64,000 bases of DNA from Arion vulgaris (Eukaryota > Mollusca > Gastropoda > Stylommatophora > Arionidae). Positions 20,763 to 35,700 of this stretch are shown in pieces (the first letter of the stretch is position 1; the number at the start of each line of letters is the position of its first letter). Under the pieces are notes generated by a model. That model did not search any database. It was not told the DNA's origin and saw only the letters and a list, made by a program, of their open reading frames with translations. The stretch spans positions 31,341,647 to 31,405,646 of the forward strand of contig CM036758.1 in NCBI GenBank assembly GCA_020796225.1, given 5' to 3'. The position numbers were made by a program, and so were the translations under genes.

Positions 20763-23700
20763 CTGGAAGAAAGAAGGAACAAATTATTATTATATTTATT
20801 GCTTGTTTGCTATGAACTCAGGCACAGTCTAATAAGTCCATAGTAGAGTCATTGGGAGGTTTTTTCCAGAGATCCTTGATCTCAGTGTAGGCTCCACCTG
20901 TGTGTTGCCAGGGTCCGCAAGGGATGGGGGAGGAGGAGAATAATAACACTGTGACCTACAAGGCATGTCGTAAGAGACGACTGAGGTAGGGGCCTAGGAA
21001 GCTACCCTAGTAAATAAAAAGCGTAGCAGAAATCAGCAGTGCTGGTCTACTTTTATGCTCATAACTGGCACAACATGCAATCACTCTTAGGCTCAGATCA
21101 CATACGGCCATTTGGCCATTTGAGTTGTTCGTATGTGTCGATTCCTCCCGCCAATAATGGCTGACACATTCCGTTTCTGAGGACATCTTTTTTTGAGGTT
21201 GTTCTCTAGACAGTTGCAGTCCCCTGCTGTGCTGACGAGATCTGTCTTCCCGGTTTGTCTGGAGTCATCCTACTCTAAATGACTTCAGCCTTCTGTTGCC
21301 GGGCTCACCAACCCAGGCTTTTATGCAGGGTGTGCTCCTTGGACACTGTAGTTTAATCCCTTATGCTTAAGGGAAAGTGTCATAGAAGTAGAAGACAAGA
21401 CAAGAAAAAGGATGTCCTCCTCAAGAGAGAGAGGACAAGTGCTATTTGTCCCATAGCTGGGGATGGGTTGGTTGCAGCCAGAGCATTTACCACTCGCCGG
21501 TGGGTTCTGCACTGTCACCTTATGAGGCCCCATCCTGCTCCCCACCTTTTGGTCTGGCCTTTCACCTTCAGTCTGTTCGGCTTGGTTAGACCTGCCAGGA
21601 GTTAGACTCCGCCGACATAGCCTGAAGGATCCTAAAGGCACACAAACCCTCCAACCACGATAAGGTAGGCTAATATGGAGGAGATCACATACAAATCACA
21701 GTGATTTAACAAGTGGTCGATATGGAGCGTTCGAAGAAGAAGTATAGATGAGATCAAGTTCCTAGTCCTATCGGACGAAGAAACATAGGTCCTGTAGTCA
21801 AGTTGAGCACCTAAAAGAACCATTGGCAGTTCAAAATTGAGAAGAGCAGACTGGAAAGCCGCTGCCCTGGCAAATTTGTTAGAAAAAAATTTAACAAATA
21901 AAATCCTGCAAAATATTTTCACTATCTTCTAAATTACACATGGAACTCTCATCAGTGCTACAGGGTTCGTGCACTGCAGCTGTGATCCTCCTGTGTAAGA
22001 AAGAGTTCGAAGCACACATGGTTATTGATCAAAGTACAATGATGATGGTCCTATCTATCAATCAATAAGTCCAATGAAGAACAGGATAAATGTGTTTGGT
22101 GGTCAACGGGACGTAGCTAGAAAAAAAAGGTGATCAAATTGTATAAAATATAAGACTTACACTTGGTTTCCGTCCGAGTCCTTAAACCGTTTGGGGTCAG
22201 CAAGCATCATGAGATATGTTTGTCCAAGAGATACCTTGGGGCAGTAGCAAGATGATCTTTTCAGTAAGATGACCTTGTCTCCTTCTTTGACGACATGGTG
22301 TCCTTCTGCATGGTAAGATTGGGAAACATGTTGAAGTTGGTGAATGTTGTTATATATAAACACATATGAAATGGGAGATTATATAGACATGTATGAAAGA
22401 GGAGATTATATATAGACACGTATGAAATGGGAGATTATATAGATATGTTATACGGGCAGTTTATATAGACATGTGTGAAAGAGGATGTTATATAGACATG
22501 TGTGAAAGGGGAGATTATATAGACATGTGTGAAAGGGGAGATTATATAGACATGTGTGAAAGGGGAGATTATATAGACATGTGTGAAAGGGGGTTTATAT
22601 AGACATGTATGAAAACAGGAGATTATGTAGACATGTATGAAGAGGAGATTATATAGACATGTATGGGTGCCTCAGCTTAACTCTTTCCACGCTTTAAGCC
22701 GCACACTGCGCCATGGCGGAAGTCCGTTGACGCTTTAAGCCGCACACTGCGCCATAGAGTTGCTTCCTTATAAGAAGTCTTTCTAGTTTTACTTCTACTA
22801 TTTTACTTATAGTACTTTTAAACCTTGTTATTCTATTGGGTTGTCCAGTTTACTTCAATTTAGTGTATAATAATATATATATGTTTATTTATTGACGAGT
22901 AGTTGGGATCGTAATTAAAAATTTTTTTTTTTTTTTTTTTACTTCCCTTGAATTAACTGATTAAAAATTGAGGAAATAAATGGGCGTGGAAAGAGTTAAA
23001 GAGGCTTAAATTACCTACATAACAAACAAGGTCATACAGATGAGTGTAAAAAGGAGGATGTTACTCTTAACTTACTCTGTGTACTGATACCGACAATCTG
23101 TCCCAGAATTCTCTCAAAACCAGCTTTCTCCAGATCTCGATCCAGTGCCTTCACTTCCAGTACTGATAAAAAAATATAATTATACATTATTATTAAGTGG
23201 TCAAAGTTGATTTAAAGGACAGTTAAGAGTTCAGTAGTTTAAAGGTCAGCTGGGTTGAAGGATAACAAAGAGGTCAGACTTCAGGAGTAGTTAAAAGAAC
23301 AAATGGAATGTAGGGTCTAACTGTCACACTACAACTACTCCTGCTATTAATACTACCACTATTACTCCTTCTATTACTACCACCACCACCACTACTATCT
23401 ACTACCACCTACTAATACCACCACTACTACTACCACCACTACCTACCATCACTAGTACTATTACTACCACTACTACTACCATCACCACCACTACTACTAC
23501 CACTATACGACTACTATTACTACCACCACTATACCATCACTACTATTACTACCATCATTACCACACTACTATTACTACCATCACCACTGCTACTACTAGT
23601 ACCGCTTCTACTACTACCACCACTGCTACTATTACTACTACCACCACTACTATTACACCACAAATACTCACCCGAGTGGTTACTGGGACCCAAATTTGGG

Positions 23701-26700
23701 GTGTAAAGAATAGAACCACTGTTACCTGCCACGCATGTCGTAAGGCGACTAAGGAGGTTTGGCTGAAATCGGATGCACATGTCCTAAACATGTAGAAGTC
23801 TGCATTTAGGGGCCTACCAAACCAATGTGCAACGTATACACATTCTTGGTAAAGATCAAACATATCACAAAGAGTGATTAAAATTGGTCCTAAGAAATGA
23901 CGTAAAGAAGAAGAAGACCACAAATACTACAACTACTACTATCACCACTACGTGTCCCAGCTGAACACTGGGTTGCAACTGTCGCTCCTCTACCAGCACT
24001 ACTAACTCTTCTTATTTACTAAGGAGCAAAGTGATGTTATCCTACACATGCTATCCTACAGCTGCTGTTATCCTACACATGCTATCCTACAGCTGCTGTT
24101 ATCCTACAAATGCTATCCTACAGCTGCCGTTATCCTACTATAAAAATAAAATCACATTTCCTGTAGCCTTTTCAAACCTTGGAGTACAAATTCACTTCAC
24201 ATTTCTAGGCCCTAGTGTGCAGGAGGTAGGATGGCTAATTCCAGTCCTTGTGTGTGGAGCATCGAGCATGGGATTGAACCCACAATCTTCTTGTGTCTGA
24301 GCCGATAGGCGAGCAATTATGTATTACGCTAATGTGTCCCACTGTTATCCTACTTGAAAATCGTGGCATATCCTTTACAGGACGTAGAAATCCACCACAG
24401 TAAACGAGTCATTGATGTTCTAGGCACCATTTATACGTTCAATAGTTTGCCATTGCTTTCTGAATGGTGAGGTGTATTTTTACCATTCGTAAAAATCCAT
24501 GCAAACAAATTTACTTCCAAACTGCCTGCCGCGGAGTTTGAACCAGGTACACTTGGTTGTGACCGAGCTCACCATTGCTTAAACTACAGATGCCTACATT
24601 TCATCATCCTACTACTACAACTAAATTAATTAATAATAGATGTTCTAAATATGAGGATGGAAAAAATGTGGATGATGATGATGTTGAAGACTACATACCA
24701 AAGTGTGGATTTGTACATGGCAAACTTCATCATGTCCATCAAGTCAGGCCCTGCCAACTCCTCGCAGTAACACACACGACCTAAGAACAGGACAATAAAG
24801 ATGGTTAGTATATTAGCTGAGAATGATGGACAAGAACATGATGGACAAGAACATGATGGACAAGTGATGGGACAAGAACATGGTGAGACAAGAACATGAT
24901 GGGAGAAGAACATGATGGGAGAAGAACATGATGAGACAAGAACATGATGAAACAAGAACATGATGGGACAAGAACATGATTAGACAAGAACATGATGAGA
25001 CAAGAACATGATGACAAGTGATGAGACAAGAACATGATGAAACAAGAACATGATGAGGCAAGAACATGATGGGGCAAGAACATGATGGGAGAAGAACATG
25101 ATGGGACAAGAACATGATGGGACAAGAACATGATGGGACAAGAACCTGATGGGACAAGTGATGGGACAAGAACATGATGGGACAAGTGATGAGACAAGAA
25201 CATGATGGGACAAGTGATGGGACCAGAATATGATGGGACAAGTGATGGGACCAGAATATGATGGGACAAGTGATGGGACAACAACATGATGGGACAAGAA
25301 CATGATGACAACTCACTTTCCAAGCACTGACATATCTGCTTTTGATTGTCACAGAAGTTGACCAGTTGTCCACTATTGTTGTTCGCCTTGTAGAAGATTG
25401 TACATCTCTCCTCTGTCAGTGAGAAAAAGTAGAAGGTAGAGTAACCCATTTTCATACCATGAGGTAAATTGTGGAATACGGTGTTAGGTCCATATTTTTC
25501 CTATACCATTGACACACGATAAGTCTCTATGGCCAAGTGGTTAAGACATTTTCTTGTCATTCTGAAGGTTATGGGTTTGAATCTGGGTTGATTCACATGT
25601 GACATTTTTTGTCATGAGATTCCTAGGATTTTGGTGGAGCTATGGAGCCTTTGGTGGAACACTCAAGGTGGATGACTTACCATTTCTGCCAACAGGGATG
25701 GAGCCATATGGGGAAACCTGATGCAATGAAGTCAACCCTTCACCTGAGTAGGAGTTTTCGCAACACTGAGCATAGCACTACACGTCGGAGTTCTTGGATC
25801 TGCAACACTGAGCATAGCACTACACGTCTGGAGTTCTTGGATCTGCAACACTGAGCATAGCACTACATGTCTGGAGTTCTTGGATCTGCAACACTGAGCA
25901 TAGCACTATATGTCTGGAGTTCTTGGATCTGCAAGAAAGCCAGGTACTCTCCTCCGCTCAACTACAGGAAAAAGGCTGAAAACTCAGAATTCTTGGGGGT
26001 TCGAAGCAGAAAGAAAAGTTTTTGTTTTTAGACATGTTGTCAACATTCCGCCGGCTTGACCTCCAGTGTTTTTCTGCTACCCAATTGAGGCTGTATCGAC
26101 CTGAGAGCCACTACGGTCGTAAACAAATTTCGCTGATCTGTCAGTGAGGACCATCAATAAAAAAGGTTATCTTATTATATAGGCAGTTTAATTTTTGTTT
26201 TCTTATTTCTTTTCCCTAATTCCTAATTTTCCCTAATGTTTTGTCTCACAGCATCAGGATAAGAAGAGATTTCTAGAATGGGCTTCTGTGTGCGCTTCCC
26301 AAATAGTGTTTTCACCACTTGTTATTTATGAGATCCACCTTTTGCGTGGACAGCCTTTTTGTTATGTATCCATTGTATCTCTCTCTCCGATCACCGCCAG
26401 ACCGATGTACCAGATTTCCCCATAAATTCTATTCATGTGGAATCTGATCTTCAGCACCGTTTGGAGCTCTGGTGCTTATCCTTCGGCGATGTGTTCGGTT
26501 TCAGCCAGCATTTACTCGCTTCGCTCTTCGTTCTGTAGCCATCTAGTGTTTTTTTACGGTTTTTTTACGGTGTGGGATAGCTAGCCCCACACCCACCTCC
26601 TTAGTCACCTCTTACAACATGCATGGCAGATAACAGTGGTTCTATTCTTTACACCCCAGTTTGTGCCCCGGTAACCACTCGGGCGATCCACTGTATCTGA

Positions 26701-29700
26701 GTAACATTGCTCTTTGAGGCGCGTTGTTTGTTGGTAATCGGTAATCTGCTTATGTGGCTGAACCATTTAATTTGTTGTTTCTTGATGAAGTTCAGTACTG
26801 ATGTTGTACTCACTTTTTTCAGATGTCTTTATATCTAAATAGGTCTCTTCTTGATACTCCCAGCATTCTGTGTAGACATTTCATCTCTGTCATAACCTCT
26901 ATCATTTGCCTCTATCATGTGATGCCAGTGTCCAGGTTTGGCACAGATAACATAATGTTGGGAGAAAGATTGTGTTGTACAATGCTCTTTTAGTGTCCGT
27001 GGTGACATGTTTACATTTCAAAATTGATGCCATTTGTCCTGTGACTTAATTTGCTTTATTGCATCTATGTTTTATTTATGGACTTTGTTATTCTTCCATG
27101 TGTTTAAATAATGCTCACAAGATATGTAACGTCTTTGACTTTAATTGATGTTTGTAGATGGAGATATTGGTATCTTCTTCACCCTTTGTACCTAGGGAGG
27201 CATAGATCAATAACCAAGGCCTTCCAAGCTCTCCCATCTTTTCCAGATCTCTCCCCATTTTCTTGCCTCTCCTTGTGGGGTCCTTCTTCTTTCTCTGGTG
27301 GCGAGCTATGAATTCACGTTGGTTGTAGTTTCTGTAGCTATCTAGTGTTTTTTACGGGTTGGGGTAGCCCCACGTCCAAACTCCTTTGTCGCCTCTTACA
27401 ACACACATGGCAGTTAACGGTGGTTCTATTCTTTACACCCCTAATTTGGGCCCTGGTAACCACTCAGGCACGATATTGGTATGGTTTTTAAAATATATTT
27501 TGTATGGTTCAGAAACATGGACAATGAACAAGTATTATGTCATCTTTGAGATGTGGATATATTTATTTAGACAATTAACATCCAGTTTTACTGTGTTATT
27601 AATAGTGAGGTTCATTAACTATTATTCATCAGAGTAGAGGTCATTTAGATTTTCAATGGAATGCAAGTCTGTTTTACACATAGGCTTCCTGGATTTTGAA
27701 AAGGCCTTTGACAGTCAAGACTTTTACTGCAGTTTTCCCTTATATCAATAATTAATTTTACTTAACAAGTCAAAATCAAAATCTTCCAGTTTACTATTTT
27801 CTACCCAATGGATGTCAGTTTTGCTCCTGCAACATTTTCTCATCACACAGTCTATGCTATGTAATTACAGTAAACAAAAATATGACTAACCTGGATTGTA
27901 ATAGTCGTAGATTTGAATACTGGCCGGTTGAATGTTCTCAGCTGAGTGAACCTGTTTTGCCCGAAACTTGAGACATGTTTCATCCTTATTGGAGATCTGG
28001 AATATTTAAAGCAGCTTTATTTTAGTGTAAAGTCATCATACAAAAGCTTGTCTTGAGCATAGCTTTGACACTAACAGTCCATTGGACTTTCTCCAATAGG
28101 CCAGATGTCCTGCCCCTGCAGCCATCATACTTAAATCATCAGTTATATCCTGAATCCATCTTCTCCTTGGTCTTCCTCTTCTCCTATTTGATGGGATGCT
28201 ACCTTACATGATGGGCTTCTTCAGCCCTTCATGTCTTTTTTATGTCCAAAATACTTCAATTTTCTCTTTCTTATTTGTAGCATCAGCCAGTTTTATATGA
28301 TTTTATGTTCTTTCTGAATAGATCTATTTGTTCTCTTCTCTGATATATATATATATGTTTTTTCACTGCCTTGTTAAATTTACTTGTACAGCTCTACTTG
28401 TACAATGTGTAATTTCAAGCTCCTTAAATTGCTGGGTTGATTCAACATCAATTTTAGTGTCCTCATCCAACAATATAATATACAGTACAAGATAATGACA
28501 TTCAGTGATGTACTCACCTGGTCAAGGTACAAGACAACAGATCTCTGGGACTTCTCGTAATGGTCAATCTTTCCTCGAAGTTTCAACTTGGACACAAAGA
28601 AAAAAAACAGCGACAGGTAAGTTTATTTGAAAAGGAAACAACTAGAGAACTGTAAAAAATATTTTAACATCACATTTTTTTCAGTTTTTTCTTGGATTAG
28701 TTTTAGTATAGTCGTTGGATCATCATCACCGCACATTGAACCAATTAGTTCATAAGTGTTCTGATCTCTTCTTCAGTATGTCTCTCAGCATGTGCCAACT
28801 AAAAACACCGTCTCTAGTTTAATATTAGTCATCAGATCATCATCCCTGCACATTTAACCATAAGCACTCCAATCTCCTCTTCAGTATATTTCTCAGAGTG
28901 TTGCGACTAGGGACATAAATTCTTTGTTGGTTGACTATTCTTCTTTGGCTTCCAGTATAGTGTTCTTGTCTAGCTACACCACATTTGACTTGGAATTCTC
29001 ACATTCTGGTTAGTGTTGTAGATTCACCACTATTACTTGAACCATTTACACATTCTCTCTCCCTTAGGGAATTTAGAACATCAGTCTGGTTCATTGCTCA
29101 CCCGCTTTTTACGGGCATATCAGCTCGTCATTTCCCTTACACCTGCATATAATAATAATAATTCCTCTCGATCGCTATACGTTACATAGGGCCTGCAAGT
29201 AATTTCTCCATACCGCTCTATCCTGGGCAACTCGCTCAATCTCCTCCATGGAACTGAGACCGATATTTCCTGCCTCTCTCAGCAAAGTTCGCTTCAGGGT
29301 CTCTTTAGGTCGACCTCTCTTTCTTGAACCCTTTGCATCCCACTTCAATGCCTGCTTTGATATTCTTTGATCATTTCTCCTCAAGGTGTGCCCAACATAT
29401 CTCCATCTTCTCTTTCTTATAACAGTTGTCACTAGTGGTTGACCAGACATGTCTCTGATTTCATCACTTCTCCTGAATTCGTTCCATTTTATATTCATTA
29501 TTTTTCAGACATCTATTTTCAAATGCATTCAACTTGCTTTCTATATCTTTAGTCATTTTCCAACTCTCGCTGGCATATGTTAGGATTGATACAACATTTG
29601 AATTGAAAATTCGTAATTTAGTTTTAATACTATATAACTTGCAGTTCCATATTTTATTTAGACTTTTAAAAGCTGATGTTGCTTTGCCAATTCGTATCAT

Positions 29701-32700
29701 AATTTCTTTTTAACATTTCCTGTGCAATCAAAATTGCTACCCAAATAGGTGAACTGCTCTGTTATTTTTATAATTTTAGATTCCAGTGTGATATCTGCAT
29801 TACTTGCCATTAGTGTCTTCATTATATTTGTTTTTCATAGCTTATCTGCAGTCCAACTTTTGATGCTATAGATGACAAGTTGTCTGTTTTTCTTTGCATA
29901 TCTTGGTTGTTTCTACTTAACAAGGCAATATCATCTGCAAAATCCAAATCTTCTAGTTGACTATTTTCTACCCAATCAATGCCAGTTTCGCCCTGCAACA
30001 TTTTCGCATCACCCAGTCAATGGCCACTCCAAACAATAGCGGAGATAGAATACAGCCTTGCTTTACTCCGGTTTCAACCATAAACCAGTCGCTGTGTCCA
30101 CCATCAGTGCGAATTTCACACTGTGAACCATCATAGAGGTTCTTTATAATGTTTATTATTTTGTCTGGTATTCCATAGCATCTCAGAATATTCCACGAAG
30201 AGATTCTGTGTAGACTATCAAAGGCTTTTTAAAATCGATGAAATTTAGTATGAGTGGTTGTTGCTTCTCAATATGTTCCTCCAAAATTAGTCGTAGGGTA
30301 ATTATTTGGTCTAAGCAGCTTCTCCCAGGTCTAAAACCAGCTTGTTCTTCTCTCAGGGGTTGTGTCCACTGTTCCTTTGATTCTATTAAGAATGATTTTG
30401 CAGAAAGTCTTGGTCATTACTGATAATAGGTGATCCCTCTCCAGTTGTTGCAATCTTTGAGATCACCTTTTTGGGGATCTTAACAATTATTCCTTCTTCC
30501 ATTGATCTGGGACAGTTTCTTCTTCCCATACTTTATTAAATAGTTCTTGCACCTGGCTAATAGTTGTATCATCAGCCGCTTTGAGCATTTCTGCAGTAAT
30601 GTTGTCATCACCCGCTGCCTTATTGTTTATCAAGGAATTGATTGCCTCCTTGACCTCAGCTACACTTATCATTTCTTCGTTAATTGGTAGGAGCTGTTTC
30701 TTGCCTCTTCGTCAAACTTGAGTAGTACTGGTGGATCAGGTCTATTTAATATTTCTTCGGGGGACTGCCTAGAGTAGTTGATAGTAGCTCTGCCTGCTAG
30801 CTGTGAGACGCCTCATAGCTCGGGTTTGAACCTACTGTCCGGCATTTGTTCGAGTCCCCTGGTCTTACTCAGGACGATAACTTGAGTACCTCTGAAGTCG
30901 GAGAAAATCTGCCTGTATGGCGAGGAATACTAATTACGAGTACATTGAGCACACGGCTGCCAGTGTAAGTAATTTACAATGTGCACGCTGCTGCCATTGT
31001 AAGAAATTTGAAAAACGGATTTTCACGCAAAAATCAGTTTCAGAGATGAAACTCGCTTGAGTTGAAAGCGGACGAAAGAAAAAAAAAAAAAATATTTCTT
31101 CAAAATGTTCTGCCCATCTTTTCTTCTGCTCGGTATCTGATGTTAGAACTTTACCATCTTTGCTCTTGATTGGGCCACCCTTTGAAACAAATGTTCCAGT
31201 AAGTTGTTTTAGTGTGTTGTATAGCATTTTACTGTTTCCAGTCTTAGCTGCCTTTTCCCTTCTTCGGCCAGTCGATTGACATATGCTCTTTTATCTCTTC
31301 TAGCTGCTCTTTTCACTTCCTTGTCTTTTAGTCTATATTCCTCTTTAGCTTGGATTTCATCTGTTGCATCCTTAGTATTAAATATTGCTAGTTTCATCTT
31401 TCTTCTTTCTTGAATACATTTCCAGGTGTCATCGCTTATCCAGGGTTTTCTGTCTTTCGTCTTTAATCCTGCGCTACTATTTGCTGCCCCAATAGTGTGT
31501 CCTTTATCTTAGTCCATTTGTCTTCAATGTTCTGTTCATTTTCACCATTGAGTAACTCGAACCTATTCTTAAGTTCGAGCTGATATTCCTCTTTTACCTC
31601 ATTATTTTGTAGTCTTTGACTGTCTATTCGCAGTTGTTCTTTTTAGTATGGTGAATTTTCAATTTCAGTTTCAATTTACCTATGCATAAATTATGATTAC
31701 TTCCTACATCTGCCCCTCTGTAAGCACGGGCATCCAGCAATGATGTTCTAAATTGTGTATTTATGCACATATGGTCAATCTGATTCCTGGTCACTCCATC
31801 TGGTGAGTGCCAAGTAAGTTTATGAATTTCCTTATGTGCAAAGATGGTACCTCCAATTACTAAGTTACACCTGCATGCCCTGGCACAAAACAAATGACAC
31901 CAATAGACAGCAGTAACTACAACAAAAACAACCACAGCAACAACAACAGCAATGACATAAACTAAACTAATTGAAATACCAGTCAACAACTCTACTGAGC
32001 AACATGACGGAACACCGGTAAGACAGACTCACAATGTCTAGGTCCTCAACAACTGGCTCATATCCTGTAAACAGACCAGCATCAACCACTGACATCCCGG
32101 TACTTGATTCCCCAGTGTGCCTGCAACAGAAATGAGGAATGGAATGAACCTATGTTTGAATCTATTTATATGTGAAGCTCTTTATTGTTTGAGTCTCTTT
32201 ATTGTTTGAGTCTCTTCCTGAGCATATTCATTGAGTCACTGAGAAAACATGCATGGATAAAAGTATGTGACTCTAACCATACCATTGCTTTAGTTATTCT
32301 TCACCTTTCAACTCCCAATGGAGCACAGGTCTTCAACAAACTTCTAGCAGCTCTTCCTCTCTCTCTTGCCATCCCTTCAAATTATTTCCATGTTTTACTT
32401 ATCCTTTTAATACCAGTCTCCAGCTCTCTTCTCCAGGTATTTCTAGGCCTTCCCTACTTCTCTTTTCCTGTGGATTCCAAAATAGTGCCTGTCTTGCAAT
32501 GCTTCCGGTCGGTCTTCTCAATGTATGTCCTATCCATCTCCAGCGTCTCTTCCTTAGCTCTTTCTCCACTGGTATCTGCTTAGTTCTTTCTCTGAGTACA
32601 TCATTTGCAATCTTATCATACCATCTCAGTCCCTCTATTCTACGTAAACATCCATTTATGAAGGTCTGTAGTTTTCTGGTGGTTTCTTTTGTTGTCCTCC

Positions 32701-35700
32701 ATGTTTCCAAGCCATACAACAACACTGACTTCACATTTGTTGTCCTCCATGTTTCCAAGCCATAGAACAGCACTGACTTCACATTTGTTGTCCTCCATGT
32801 TTCCAAGCCATAGAACAGCACTGACTTCACATTTGTTGTCCTCCATGTTTCCAAGCCATAGAACAGCACTGACTTCACATTTGTTGTCCTCCATGTTTCC
32901 AAGCCATAGAACAGCACTGACTTCACATTTGATTGAAAGATTCTCAGCTTTGTATTTGTTTTGATCTCCTTTGACTTCTATATATTATTTGATGCAATAA
33001 AGTTTCCCATTGCTTTTGTCGTTTAGTTACTGCCATGATTTCCATAGTGAGACTGCTTGTAGTCACGGCAAAACCACTACTGTTGTCCTTCATAAAATCC
33101 CCTCTGACTTGAGCAGTGAATGCCCATGAGCCCTGCATGTCTTTGCATGTAATTAATGTGGTTGCGGTAATAACAAAATATGCGCACAACATGTTTCAAA
33201 AATGTTTAAACGAATTTGTTGCAGTCACAAGCTCTTTTAAAGTTAAGTTTTAAACATCTTAAAGTTGGTGTCAGATAGGGTTGTCATATGTCCAAATGTT
33301 TGTTTGTATGTTTGTGGACATGTCCTCATTTCACGTGTAAATCTGAGCGTCCGCAAACAATTTTAGAAATTTGTAGATTTGTTGACAATTTGCCAAGACT
33401 AGATTCACATATTTTTAACTGCCAATGGTGTGCAGATATATGCTTCAGAACTGCAATCTGGAGAAATTTGCATCCACCTATAAAAATCAAGTGCCATCGT
33501 AAATAAAGTGATGTGGCTATATTGAAAACTGTAGGAGTAGGGAAATGTACTCAGTACTGACACAATGCTTCGGTAGAAAGATTATTTTCTTTAATTAATC
33601 CATCCCAAATGGGCAAATGGACCAAATCGTCTCAGTATGGATTCTGTCAAGTCAATTTCACTTGTAAATTTGTTCTCTTTCTCTTCTTTGCATTCAGTTT
33701 TGTATGCACGTCTAAACCATGAGATGGGTTTCCTCTATGAAGCTGCATGTCAGTTGGAGTTCCTCAAGAGTTCCCCATAGCTTGCTCTGTAAGCTTCGTT
33801 CATGAGACCATGTTTCGTTTGTGTATGTATGATGGACATGACTGCAGGATGTGCTCTGGAGTCTGTGTTTCTGTCTGGCATGCACACTATGCTGTCTGAG
33901 CAGGTTTTATTCTGTACATGTGATGGTTGAGCCTGCAGTGACCTGTTCATAGGCGAAAGATTGTTGTGTGTTGTTTTCTGTTTAGTCTGCTGATGGGATC
34001 TTGTGGATGCTTGCTGTGGGTTTGTTGCCTCCATAACAGCATAACTCTTTGTATTTTCCCTTGATATGTCTTGATTTCTGGTAATGACTCTGGGTGTTTA
34101 TGTTGTATCAGTTTACTTGTAAATTTTATTTCCAACATTTCACATGCAGGAAATTTTGATGCTAAAGAAAGACAGTCTAAAATAGAGCAGGTAATCAGAA
34201 CATATACATGGATTCCATGGAACACAATTTAAATGGCATTTAATGTTAGAAGACTTCAGTAGTGTCCTCATTTCAGAAGATCAAAATATGGCAAACCTAG
34301 TGTCAGAGAATTTAAACAGAAGATGATACAAGAGAAACACTAACCTGACGCATATCTCCAAGCATATGACTGATGCACTGTAAGCTTTGACAGAGCGTTT
34401 AGGTCGCCCAATTCTGGAGCCGAACAAGACATTGTTGATATCTGCCCTGTATCCGCCATGATGGGAAGGGAGGTAATCAATTTGGTTTTTGGTTACAGAA
34501 ACTATGTTAAATCTACATACAGACAGAAAGGCAGTGGCCTATTCTCAAGTGATCCCCACTGCTGACGGTCTTCTACCTTCTATTTATATCTAAGTCATCG
34601 ATTTTCTAGGCACTACTTAAAGGTTCAGTAGCTTGCCACTGCTTTCTGAACGATGAGGTCTATTTTTACTGTTTGTAAAAATCCACGGAAACAAATTTGC
34701 ATACAAATTGTCTGCTTTGGCGTTTGAACCATATACGATTGAGTTGTGATCGAGCTCACTACCACTTAAGCTACATAAGTTTCCATTCTATATCCTCTTC
34801 ATGTCATAATTGACACGCAAGACATTCACAAGTGATCCCCATTGCTGCCAGTCTGCTGCCTTTCACCCAATGGTATATTCTTTCATCAACACTAAATCAC
34901 TTTCTTTTTAACTGTCCTTGGCCAGATTTAATTTTATCTGCCCTGTCTGCCACCTCCCCCACCAGTCCGCTGTCAATTGAAGAGCTTGTCTTTGCCAGTC
35001 TAAGGGGTCTAAAGACAAAGGTTTGACTTCACTGCTCCATATGGCTTGGTCCTGTCTGGTTTCATTCAGCACACATGTCCAAGCCATCTCCACCTTCTTC
35101 TTCTGTTTACAGGTGTCAATAATGGACATTTAGTTTTCTTTTAAAGATCTTTATTTGTGATCTTTTACTGTCAAAATACTGGAGGATTCTTTTGAAACAT
35201 TTATTGTGAAAGGTCTACAATACAATCTATACAGTCTACATAAGTCTATACAGTCTATAACATCTATACCCAGTCTATAATACAATCTATACCCAGTCTA
35301 TAATACAATCTATACCCAGTCTATAATACAATCTATACCCAGTCTATAATACATCTATACCCAGTCTATAATACAATCTATACCCAGTCTATAATACAAT
35401 CTATACCCAGTCTATAATACAATCTATACCCAGTCTATAATACAATCTATACCCAGTCTACAATACAATCTATACCCAGTCTATAATATAATCTATACCC
35501 AGTCTATAATACAATCTATACCCAGTCTATAATATAATCTATACCCAGTCTATAATACAATCTATACCCAGTCTATAATACAATCTATACCCAGTCTATA
35601 ATACAATCTATACCCAGTCTATAATACAATCTATACCCAGTCTATAATACAATCATACCAGTCTATAATACAATCTATACCCAGTCTACAATACAATCTG

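Noticed and set aside
23529..23780. Ser/Gly-rich minus-strand frame
   Set aside because: Translation of the TAC/CCA trinucleotide array plus SINE C.
24805..25455. 216-codon minus-strand frame of [11 protein letters not shown] repeats
   Set aside because: The 12-16-bp minisatellite of intron 13 keeps all frames open; only its start (ERCTIFYK...) is exon 13, which ends at a clear GTGAGT donor.
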